64,000 nucleotides of DNA from UBA6059 sp040222235 (GTDB lineage Bacteria; Bacteroidota; Bacteroidia; Cytophagales; Cyclobacteriaceae): assembly GCA_040222235.1 (NCBI GenBank), contig JAVKDO010000143.1, forward strand, positions 1 to 64,000. The letters run 5' to 3'. Of the stretch, positions 21,101 to 22,781 are shown piece by piece. Below the pieces are notes generated by a model. It did not search any database. It was not told where the DNA came from and was given only the letters and a program-made list of their open reading frames with translations. Numbering within the stretch: position 1 is the stretch's first letter; the number at the start of each line of letters is the position of its first letter. Position numbers and translations under genes: made by a program.

Positions 21101-22505
21101 TGGTGGGGTCGACAGTATCTAACGATCCAGCGGCTGAGAGCGGAAAGGAAGCGGTAATCCAATCTGTAGCTGGATCCATAGAAGCAAGAGACCCATTATA
21201 TGTTCCAGGAGTATTGTCCTGATCGGTAAGGGTCGAAGAGCCCGGCCCATCTGAAAAATCATAGTAGGCTAGTAAACCTGGCTCAGGGCCATTGAGTTCT
21301 ATATTTTTGAAAGCATTGATCTGTGATTCCGTTCTTACAACATCCCATAATCTCAATTCGTCAATACTACCTTGAAAAGGATTTGAGTTAGCGTGACCAT
21401 AATTTCCTATCCCTCTTACAGAGGTATTGGTACCCATAACATGAGCATGAATTTCAGTGTGGTCTAACATCCCGTTGATGTACATCCTTGTGGTAGTGCC
21501 ATCCCATGTAATAGCCACGTGCGTCCATGTATTTATCGGGATCGTCGAAGTACCTTCTACTGCGGTTCCGGACCAATTAAAACCATCCCCAACGTGCCAC
21601 CACATTTTATGCGAAGGACTGATCCCCCAGGAATTAACGACATTTTTCGAACACATTTCATTCCAGACCGCACTGGTTTCTGTGTAGTAGACCCATGCTT
21701 CCATGGTCACGGCAGAGAGACCTTCGATATTATCACCAATGGTTACCACATCATCGAGTCCATCAAAGTCGAGCGCATAATTAACAAGGGGCGGACCAGT
21801 GGCGCTATGGTAGCCTATACTGCCAACGGCCGTGCCATTGTGGTCACCTCCAGCAAGATCAGCAAGGTTATTCTCGAATTGATAATAAATGTCAAGGTCC
21901 GTTTCATTTCCAGTTAAGCGCCGATTGTAATCCGCGGCTATCTCGGCACCAGATCTTGGTTTGCTCCATATTCTTACCTCATCCGTATAAATGTCAGCTC
22001 CTTCAAATCCATCTGCTCTACTCCCTATTCTAATTGGTCCGACGTTAGCAAGAGACTGACTGTTAGTATTTATAGTCGCAACAGGCGTGGCGTTACCGTT
22101 AAAGTATACTTTGCCTTGACTACCCGATGACGCTGGATCATAAACAATAGCTATGTGGTACCAAGTATTTGTTACCATACCCAGGTTTGGTGAAGTATTT
22201 ACCCAGGTACCGCCATTGCCTAAGAAAACGGTAACCCCCCCGGTTCCATTGGTGTAAACATCTAATGGGGCCCCTATATTACTATTGGTTTGGTTGACAA
22301 GCATTGTTGCCGTCCCATTCGATGTGTTGATCCACTGCTCAACCGTAAAACCATTCGTTAGGTCTAGATTATATGTCACATTTACTTGGTTATTGGCACC
22401 AGAAAGGTCAAGGGAGAAATTTTGCCCATTTCCTGACAAGGAGTATCCAAAAAAGAGAAGGAAAAGGAGTATCCTTTTGAAGCTAACGAGGTTAGGTAAT
22501 ATCAT
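1..22505 (-). CDS. Giant secreted multidomain LamG/propeller/beta-helix protein (3' end outside window)
   Basis: One minus-strand frame stays open from the ATG at 22505 to the window edge, at least 7501 codons. The frame read at the left edge is the same as at the start, so there is no net frameshift. The first residues are a signal peptide: K-R, then ILLFLLFFGYSL, with likely cleavage after SGNGQ. I count 17 LamG-like (concanavalin-fold) modules. Each starts like ALDFDGxDDYV and ends like DEVRIWxxxRTxxEI followed by LxxYYxFD. They are joined by fibronectin-III-like and bacterial Ig-like domains. Between LamG 15 and 16 lie two seven-bladed propellers; after LamG 16 comes a parallel beta-helix; after LamG 17 a second helix begins. 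An in-frame TGA upstream and no other ATG support the chosen start. The role is inferred: a surface adhesin or matrix protein. Giant adhesins of gliding Bacteroidota are usually exported by the type IX system, but the C-terminal sorting domain is not in view, so that is unproven. Confidence 0.93.
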   Translation of the reverse strand, partial: MILPNLVSFKRILLFLLFFGYSLSGNGQNFSLDLSGANNQVNVTYNLDLTNGFTVEQWINTSNGTATMLVNQTNSNIGAPLDVYTNGTGGVTVFLGNGGTWVNTSPNLGMVTNTWYHIAIVYDPASSGSQGKVYFNGNATPVATINTNSQSLANVGPIRIGSRADGFEGADIYTDEVRIWSKPRSGAEIAADYNRRLTGNETDLDIYYQFENNLADLAGGDHNGTAVGSIGYHSATGPPLVNYALDFDGLDDVVTIGDNIEGLSAVTMEAWVYYTETSAVWNEMCSKNVVNSWGISPSHKMWWHVGDGFNWSGTAVEGTSTIPINTWTHVAITWDGTTTRMYINGMLDHTEIHAHVMGTNTSVRGIGNYGHANSNPFQGSIDELRLWDVVRTESQINAFKNIELNGPEPGLLAYYDFSDGPGSSTLTDQDNTPGTYNGSLASMDPATDWITASFPLSAAGSLDTVDPTISSITGPSSPTSAYPIGISIEFSEQVTNFEVGDLTVGNGTAANLATTDSITWTADITPTTSGQVTVDIAADALTDFTGNGNTAAPPYSIDSEVNFALSFDGIDDRVLIPDNPALEPTEGKLTIEAWIFPTTDSPHQRIVTKGDGNSAGTDDGSFFWDTYDNTAGARGLRAGFANSNDVYVSTPTTGEILTLNQWHHVALVFDQGVFTNYLNGVAVSSADLGETTLVDNNVDWAIGEDAVTSNEHFNGQMDEVRIWHSVRTPSQLLAFKDVELTGNEPGLVAYYPMEVNSMLTDVATTGASQAGSQDGTINGPTQIVSTEMFGAAVLDTQSPTITMITGPSSPTTNNPIGITITFDEQVTNFAASDLTVGGGSASNLATSDNITWTADITPITGTTVTVDLPEDAVTDLTGNGNTAANQYQITFTSPENALNFDGVDDYVDLGNSLAATVNTTFAVEAWIYPESIDATNGNIIFNKWTNGAEDKLFSLTTSGQVTFGLFGAGGVTSTQSIGLNQWTHVAGVYDGSNMIVYINGIQDAQSAATGNVADNVGVVYVGGNPIRPNNEGGYFDGEIDNLRVWSVARSAADIVAGLTTQILSATGLDAAYDFNATSGTTLTDISGNGNTGNVLGDPSWIASTTPSCAPGGTFIGTTDSDWDDPANWCGGVVPPPSNVVDDVVIAEDATLTQSENLVLNANNFIVQEGASLNMDLNNNTLELQNAANFINNGNVFINDNDLNLVTGGTFTNNGTVFFAEGTQVDDPLGAFINNGVVTGFGTFNNNFINQAPGTVAPGASPGCTNFGANFTNIGTLEVDVDGTTPCTGYDQITVGGTATLGGTLNVNLGYTPTNGDEIVILDATAISGTFGTVNLPDGNWSIAYNSPTTGEVSLNYNDPTQLAGSTGPGGVGETDGASTLTLWYQADKGVFADAGVTPSLNTDPVDQWNDQSGYGTHTTVSASPTYQTGGQNGQPNINFAGSEDLDFDATDLPTGANARSVFVVAEYSSTPGGQEYLFSYGANTPTNRFSVGVDASNSILLEMQGSGYIGAASSVTPSNTFLFSADYSGGALSNSNMFVDGAGISATGGASTPNTTNVTGSVGALAAGSGLGFNGDIYEVIFFNEALNTASRTIIENYLSAKYALTITGDHYAGDDGGNGDFDFDVAGIGQEVDGYDPAANSGGLFLMSEGFLQDNGDYAFAGHTGTAHAMAQTDLPGGYLNRWARDWYVDLTDVNSNNGSITFTFDYDDAGLTRPSSNFALITRPSTSGAYTTASTNFAIEGNKVSFTLDASAIVDGHKYTIADDNMSGNALSFDGADDYVSIPDDVNINSGVVANKTIEAWFNVVDKSPASFQVIYEEGGEANGLALYIYNNELYFFSHGGSNVLLQTSNFVSGSWNHVAIVIDSDNTIATGYLNGSVFATDNTGITVIPTHSANIGVGAMNDRIRFHDNTNEGSAGTQNYFYEGEIDELRIWNVARTQAEIVNNAYSTLTAETGLVASYDFNQSAGPLTDVTAGTLDGTLFGGATFVTSDALNVDVFPPLYDGGYPVISNLFSDNADLAVALNETGVAYYSVLPDGDPTPTSSGVQAGGVANEITSGSFTISASATEFVQNITGLTMGTAYDVYVVAADDEGNLQSNPTLLDVSTGDTNYALDLDGIDDHISGSGIDLSSKDFTVEVWFNTDNASANQTLFSMGSAGTNNQALHITIEQTQVKVGFFFDDITIPWSVTTGWHHLVITHEFATLESSLYIDGSYVGSDTHGSAFIGNTNFTLSRNSWDPSGYFDGQMDEVRLWDVVRAEAQIAAFKDVELTGSEPELLGYYNFNSGTGSTLFDIATSDGAQDGTWSGPTLPNTSANWVLATNGVTASQGLDTTDPTVLISSSESGTTTLSPFPITFTFDEEVVDFKETDITVGNGVAANLQTADNVVFLADVYPSGDGTVLVDLFLGKVTDLTGNDNATASQFSINASLPQNALTFDGFNDFVDISDVKKIDDAVDDYTLEAWFNASDVTTADSHTILSYANSFSTAEPYANISVSETAIVFSKRTNAAGEALTLSGPAPIVGEWYHVAAVKNGSMYSLYVNGESVDSNTSATSGTYNRTKVYIGAFGAADTGNEQIKGFFDGSIDEVKLWNDARSASEVLDDMYEKYPTTADNLEAYWSFDNSGGELLIDQGPNGYHSQLFGEFGVVSSATNNTVISKSNTPLISSALDYGLDDMSGSLIRIIDDNPVLVEDRILASNTNNAFTGTNTFTITQDWTTNPAANTSFAISYNNPVWVTSGAPAIIPFQVTAATTSGVQINWSPIPNADEIFVDIATDPGFSSQIVTADPVTNVSAGSYTLTSDFSGQVGNQLYARLQYTDGSLNSANSDTVSFFITPGNALDFDGTNDFVDLGTSINTNTIDGATTLTVEAWVNIASFGVTGQIISNSLSGVTSGLELRHGVTGDVIFTYRDNDGAQHTSNSLPLTAGTWHHVAGVLDGTNLHFYLDGQAAGVLNFPSAIGITTAVNSLKIGANASGQESTGRIDEVRIWNLARSQSEIQETQYSTLVGNETGLVSYYRFDQGLTENDNTGIDVLPDLAGNNDGSLENFDLTDAIVPIVSNWVASDAMDAPGPAVFNATQVTTSSLVVDFTAPTEATEVLVDVSEDPTFMSVLYAEDISVGTIGFATVKVSSTLSEGTQYYYRAKAIFAGGSESDYVVSNAFMVTPGYALDFDGTDDYVQGPNLDGYTGLTFEAWVYPTADVTGAAVGGLYNSQVTEERWFMQLQNLVPRFNVSQDFADIGVNVTATESIPLNTWTHLAGVWNGGSDIKIYVNGIDMTGTPTVDGAPGSTLFDNSLPFLLGTLTGGSGTNTNHFVGRLDEARVWSVARTESEIQNNLFKEVVGNDTGLEAYYRFDEFTGSNLPDLSINSNNGTWNGSGGANTIPNWVASDAMKPVTYQATEVSVNGFRVNWDRVTTASQVLIEWDDDTDFSDATFVDIAVSDPTDSTFFVVENLTSRVGQPLYYRLKIDNGGGFGSYSDPVEFWVTPGFALDFDGTDDYVDLDVSGILPISDATDTYTIEMWVKGLPQNNSYFFSEWSGALSLFGMATGGSGNEDKIAMFKRNGGGSIFLNQTGTTSVMDGRWHHLAYVNDGADGTLYVDGIFEFNDPAAGNTNLAISSVLGSARGAGNFFDGEMDEVRIWDVARSQQQIEDNRYNTISRDANLVAYYQMDATGGTLLEDLSANGYNGTLTNDEGDEWVPSGALSPVQYQISEASDQGFRVNWQATNAPGNVFVDINDASDFSSTMVVDAVQIGAGTDATSTVVTSLSPNQQYFARVYIQDGDFQSAYSDTLSFYTGPGFALDLDGTDDHVSVPTSTDFEFTSGTVEAWVRPSTSADNKVIAGIRTDAALTRWSIHINEGADNLGLWNGSGFSTVGATILPDTWYHVAFVLGASDTEVFLNGSSLGLLGAAMSSVTGSPFVIGSPGNSNPNEFFVGEVDEVRVWNVERTQVEISSTVFSTLSGDEPGLVAYYRLDETSGTNLPDLTSSAHDGALLNGLTNTPAADGTTNGPAWIISAAMTSTTPPVAPDSLIAYRSSATELTLEWADQSNDETGFIIERADDEGFSTNVTPVGNVAANVTTATFDVGADQPYYFRVTASNSNGSNASGIEFGTTELHPGYTMSFLNGTDRVNVTNPSAFNGNTITAEAWIKTSKASGLGRVVVQGDGGNQRWSLSINWPGFEGKAVAIIVGSTTNAIVTGTSDVNDGLWHHVAGTYNLSTGETKIYVDGQLENTDFAVGTPHGGTFTAIGNWGPTIDNQELDGEIDDLRIWGSVKTDFSDRFTPLSGIEADLISYYPFDENNAGGTVFDRSVNQNNGTPVNSQAYTPSGAIAPSGLVTTDISTSQIDLTWTDNTDAETGFTIERSDDGATGWAGIATVGTDVTVHTDLSVSTNEDYFYRVRADLPGAVPSGYTAIKAASTRALPGNSLDFDGGNDYVLVPDNPDLDIASGTVEAWVKVDAALIGNNDGLYRTIMANNPQYGMWMRNGELITYDEGIAQPISSAVSIDDGNWHHVAFVWEDGVASASQLYVDGATAGSAFTYNSLSSNFELQIGANTANQFWSGEIDEVRIWSSKRTAQEIADNQLTELLGTEQDLLAYYQFDTGVPGGGSNTTVTTLYDRSVHLNNGTLNTFGLGSPTPGESNWVTSAAMTPAGTPLDPTALIAYKQSDTEIVLEWQHGLADVSDFIIERADDFAFSTNVVQVATVAAPMLTYTHTVTDDDGFFYRVSARNGANVGAGFSNVEFGTVEDFPGQALSFDGVGNYTNAPESFGVLTSLTVEAWVYPRSFGGSSSWVYWRGNTSVNPTGGEIFITSTGIVGYGESDVTNQTILSSTAIPLNQWSHLAVVKAGGSAQLYINGVADGSSGTIDGSPPNGEISLGARVRTTTDGYFDGLIDEVRIWDTNRTPTQVQDNLYNDLLGTEANLIVYYKMDEGVGSKLVDRSENTIDGDITGATYVNSDFTSPSQLIVERVDNENVQLTWQDNSDEDGFIVVRADDAVGTNLQEIATLGPDVTTYTDNIGPDATAFYVVRSFKGDDESESVVETSTSTVFPAYALDFDGVDDEIVTPFQENLDDFTIETWVKFDDFTNTQRVIDLDGNTGNDYWTIFHVAGSGVLTADLRDSGSPQISLNSPALNVDQWYHVAYVRNASSILLYLDGVQVDIDTEPAFTFEPVNPLRLGGAAQSVGQNTLDGSLDEVRVWTVAKDATYFSNGEHLLPPVPNDADLAAYYAFDENIGELVIDRTVNDNSGAWVGTNSPNTAPNWILSGASPGPPMNVTATIPTANATNVAANQVVSVDFDADTDLSSVTNNTTGATETGDDQILISGSVSGLIEGTWALGGDNSIVDFTPAFDYINGEVITVSVLEGVRGIGGEVPTALTQQFTVVTGGNSDQLTLNNTSIGTTEDSRNVQFADVNRDGFADLIIADGSTTHIKIFTNDAGAGDPADPFDTSTSPSTVAGGALDRTVSLGDMNGDAYPDILVGTNGVISLYLNDGSGAYDGTADYVGSISGNTYAIAIGDIDNDGDQDFIAQHQTEQDIYLYENDGTGINYNVSMIGAGDEYQNPLDLVLGDIDNDGWLDLVVGNSDTNVGGSETAQSTYYLNDQAAPYFSSFQTFGSVADKMDRIALGDVNGDNYLDLVAVNARNSSRMVYFENQQSASPFTASSTFGFLQATVTTGFSNALALGDMDGDGDLDAVVGYDGSGSTMADRVFYWDGSAFGPANDTGTLINSNTGNTTGVALADLDNDQDLEVVFVKNGSPTLIYLNQDIMQVTSSVPLANANDVPSNQVVSIDFDSDVDLTTVNSNTVGPTQTLDDNIIISGSQSGIIEGTWALGSDNSIVDFTPSSNYRAGEIISVVVTDAVIGAAGDLAVATSFSFRVGTSSFKGDFVVQSTSLEGVVDGAAAWADYDADGDLDIVVSGWDFEYNVAITKIFNNSGGTFTDIGASLTGVYEGSLDWGDYDNDGDLDLFVTGIDELSNTTATLYENNAGTFTDAGGSFQGVYFSEADWGDYDNDGDLDLIVQGQYQVTPALGTTNVYRNDAGTFVDISAGLAGRLKGGVVWGDYDNDGDLDFVHNGRDNTSTVQANIYQNDNGLFTDIVAGLDGTDLGFVEWGDYDNDGDLDLVVSGASSSDNAPKIYRNDAGSFVDINAGLLENAEGEIAWGDYDGDGDLDLVINGSGETNDPTSTIYTNNSGTFVNAGIPIVDYIYGTVDWGDYDNDGDLDLLVTGTDDYNGGRIALMANSVAPPDSLYVYEVAPGDLQINWRDQSGAEDGFTVVSSTSYDGPWSQVATGITDTFFVHSVGADVRNFYRVAAYVGAASDTSGVDFGSTVVFPGTALDFDGTGDNVDLGTSLTEFFDGTNQLTLEAWVFTTTANTLQTVIGNYDAGSAMQFLLRVDANVAQFFIGTTPTTLQGLNGVIAVPSNTWTHLAATYDGSTMRLYVNGVEDGVGVAVSTTFPTIVQPVTIGGLTSSQFFTGSIDEIKIWSTAKSDFSDRFSPFDGNEPNLVAYFPFDEEDLGTASDLVDNSVNTNDGVANGDTQYTTSFSESFTVTNTSDALVAGSLRQAITDANASTEGAVTIDFNITGGGPHTITPSTALPAITKGGVTIDGTTQSGYSAYDPQIILDGGSADFNGFEFDAAGFEVYGLEITGFTGSGRAAVFANNDLADGFVIGDVDKGNVLSGNEYGIRIQQADNGVIQANRIGTDRSGTTALSGNTREGIYLPDGSENIIVGGSEAGEGNLISGNNGGGIRIIGATTGTIIMGNYIGTTSDGIGDLGNIGDGIELGFSTVGSHANGTIIGGALAGERNIIAGNTTNGIRIIQGDNIQVIGNYVGTDVNGTSALANDQDGIYLGFTTPASTNLIQDNLISGNAGTGLTIQFGLNNQVFGNKIGTAENGTDPLPNLQQGITISSFFTGASADDNIIGGTSLGEANIIAYNGNDGIEVRNGDVSAAGNQIIGNSIFCNGDIISEFGIDLRDGGNNELSAPNILTFDGTTISGDGTSTGDEVHVYRQTSVCGTSPNPQGEEYLGTVTATGTTWTVSGLTLSPSDILLATRTNATDGTSEFSAPSATEQMTITTLPAVNGNVLASTNDNIIYSLSLEAGADPVTLNQVNLTTTGDYTGPAEIAQFELVYSVDNDLGTTGDNTSMGTFSPAAAGTGELLTFTSATPTIGAGNTNYLFLTANTGSGAISGRFVGIQAPLFSDFTFVSAIDVGSDLSVGESVFIAPSTPAPLGVTGMYFDGVDDEVTAGLPTTATDDVTLSAWIKSPAPAALEIVLYNGNSGSDGYGISREAATGKYMIMIGGIGQYSIEYTPAVNEWVHVSIVRDAGTWIAYINGVQTALGSAVPPPNGAPTGGFTMGRGTGAGFEFGGQLDEVKVFEMARTQAQVQADMYSTATNTTGLVGYWNLDDDLTAGNQTIASDVQTNTATNDGTVNGSLWSWRVTNILDNTSPGSLRFAMTESNEDADIDFIDFSIEQAGPWSIQPSAALPVISNGVII
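320..795 (-). other. LamG 17
   Basis: The last LamG-like module in view runs from MYFDGVDDEVTAG to GQLDEVKVFEMARTQAQV and LVGYWNLDD. It has F rather than W in the end motif. As with LamG 16, it is followed directly by a beta-helix entry. Confidence 0.78.
1530..2875 (-). other. Parallel beta-helix domain (CSLREA-type start, PbH1-like repeats)
   Basis: About residues 6544-6992. It opens FTVTNTSDALVAGSLRQAI, the conserved entry of many bacterial right-handed beta-helices. It then shows repeated rungs of the form N-x-[IV]-G-T-x-x-x-G-T (NRIGTDRSGT, NYIGTTSDGI, NYVGTDVNGT, NKIGTAENGT, encoded near 2395, 2205, 2000 and 1830), alternating with IIGG-x-x-NIISGN strands. Two beta-sandwich segments follow (about 1530-960) that I cannot name with confidence. 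Confidence 0.8.
2960..3525 (-). other. LamG 16
   Basis: This LamG-like module runs from ALDFDGTGDNVDLG to GSIDEIKIWSTAKSD, then LVAYFPFDE. Its end motif, with K-S-D-F-S-D-R-F, is shared with LamG 12, suggesting the two are closer relatives than their neighbours. It feeds directly into the beta-helix. Confidence 0.8.
3790..4860 (-). repeat. Propeller B: seven WGDYDNDGDLD repeats
   Basis: About residues 5882-6239. Seven repeats of about 51 residues each centre on W-[AG]-D-Y-D-x-D-G-D-L-D followed by hydrophobic residues and G. The loops are encoded near 4752, 4600, 4445, 4290, 4135, 3982 and 3835. They are much more uniform than in propeller A, which points to recent expansion or homogenisation. 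Seven copies fit a complete seven-bladed propeller with a calcium loop in every blade. An fn3-like domain follows at about 3780-3540. Confidence 0.88.
4880..5205 (-). other. Ig-like domain between the two propellers
   Basis: About residues 5767-5876. It carries VVSIDFDSDVDLTTV, GIIEGTWALGSDNSIVDF and a closing VATSFSFRVG. It is highly similar to the Ig-like domain before propeller A, including the shared stretch ending GTWALGxDNSIVDFTP. Confidence 0.75.
5210..6300 (-). repeat. Propeller A: seven FG-GAP/VCBS repeats
   Basis: About residues 5402-5766. Seven repeats each hold an acidic loop: ADVNRDGFADL, GDMNGDAYPDI, GDIDNDGDQDF, GDIDNDGWLDL, GDVNGDNYLDL, GDMDGDGDLDA and ADLDNDQDLEV. Spacing is about 140-180 bp. 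The D-x-D-x-D-G-x-x-D arrangement matches the calcium loops of integrin-like FG-GAP and VCBS repeats. Seven repeats is the number needed to close a seven-bladed beta-propeller. The last loop (NDQDLE) is the most divergent and may bind calcium poorly. Confidence 0.85.
6350..6700 (-). other. Ig-like domain before propeller A
   Basis: About residues 5269-5386. It carries VSVDFDADTDLSSV, then IIEGTW-type residues and IVDFTPAFDYINGEVITVSV. This is the pattern of the bacterial Ig-like domain often called Big_5 or SbsA-like. A closely similar copy (about 5205-4880) precedes propeller B, so Ig plus propeller looks like one duplicated unit. Confidence 0.75.
6810..14290 (-). repeat. Alternating fn3-LamG array (LamG 8-15)
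   Basis: Eight successive units of roughly 900-950 bp each hold an fn3-like domain and a LamG domain. LamG end motifs include RIWNLARSQSEI, ARVWSVARTESEI, RIWDVARSQQQI, RVWNVERTQVEI, LRIWGSVKTDF, RIWSSKRTAQEI, RIWDTNRTPTQV and RVWTVAKDATYF. The fn3-like linkers come in two kinds. Nearer the N-terminus they carry a VNW core and end YYRLK; nearer the C-terminus they carry LTWxDNSDxExGFIIER and end YYFRVxA. DNA encoding the DYVDLDG segment is nearly repeated at several sites (for example 12003, 12968 and 11071). The array may therefore be prone to recombination and to assembly error. Confidence 0.85.
14680..17205 (-). other. LamG 5-7 block with one fn3-like and one Ig-like linker
   Basis: LamG 5 ends LRIWNVARTQAEI, LamG 6 ends RLWDVVRAEAQI and LamG 7 ends VKLWNDARSASEV. 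Between 5 and 6 (about 16520-16190) is an fn3-like domain with ALNETGVAYYSVLPDG and TAYDVYVVAADDEGNLQ, a form common in Bacteroidota surface proteins. Between 6 and 7 (about 15520-15240) is a third Ig-like domain with FPITFTFDEEVVDF and KVTDLTGND. LamG 6 resembles LamG 2 and 3 in its end region (AFKDVELTGSEPELLGYYNF), which suggests an internal duplication. Confidence 0.75.
17230..19190 (-). other. Stalk-like beta domain and LWYxADKG domain of the giant protein
   Basis: About residues 1106-1759. The first part begins DWDDPANWCGGVVPP, the W-x-x-P-x-N-W signature seen at the front of many Bacteroidota surface beta domains. It continues with Asn-rich strands resembling a beta-helix (for example TFTNNGTVFF). 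The second part starts LTLWYQADKGV and includes VDQWNDQSGYG, a concanavalin-like module common in Bacteroidota surface proteins, followed by a beta-sandwich (RDWYVDLTDVN). No LamG end motif occurs inside, so the block interrupts the LamG series. Names are from memory. Confidence 0.65.
19330..22440 (-). other. N-terminal LamG block (LamG 1-4) with two bacterial Ig-like domains
   Basis: This covers about residues 23-1059 of the giant protein. LamG end motifs occur as RIWSKPRSGAEI, RLWDVVRTESQI, RIWHSVRTPSQL and LRVWSVARSAADI. LamG 2 and 3, and LamG 3 and 4, are separated by Ig-like domains of about 90 residues (near 21110-20835 and 20110-19840). Each begins D-T-x-x-P-T-I and contains ITFDEQVTNF and a terminal TDLTGNGNTAA. 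This form is typical of calcium-dependent bacterial Ig-like repeats in adhesins. Boundaries are approximate. Confidence 0.8.
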
Positions 22506-22722
22506 ATTTTCAAGAGCTATAGCCGTTGATTTGTCTAGGTTGAAACTGGCTTTGTAATAAATCAAGAAGGCTCGTGAGAGCAGTCTTCAAATAGTCCAAA
22601 TCAGCCTTTGAATATAATAAAATGGCTAACGATGGCGGTGGTCAGAGCCCTATTTTTCGATGAATATCCCATATCCTCAGACCAGTAAGTGCAACTATCT
22701 CTCTATTACCTGTATTCAATTC

Positions 22723-22759
22723 TTTGCTGGAATAATACCATCAAATTTTCCTACCTTTA
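22723..22759 (+). promoter_or_regulatory. Possible promoter of the TPR-CHAT gene
   Basis: TTTG (22723-22726) and TACCTTTA (22752-22759) resemble the Bacteroidota -33 and -7 boxes. The 25-base spacing is longer than the usual 19-21 and the last base of the -7 box is off consensus. In the 276-base divergent gap I saw no clear promoter for the giant gene. Confidence 0.28.
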
Positions 22760-22781
22760 TTTTGTATAAAATGAGTTCCCA

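Noticed and set aside
1..22500. Many plus-strand frames of 60-200 codons, such as 16137-16652, 18682-19293 and 20629-21063
   Set aside because: They lie opposite the giant gene, have no signal or known family, and arise because its repeat-rich coding DNA avoids stops on the other strand.
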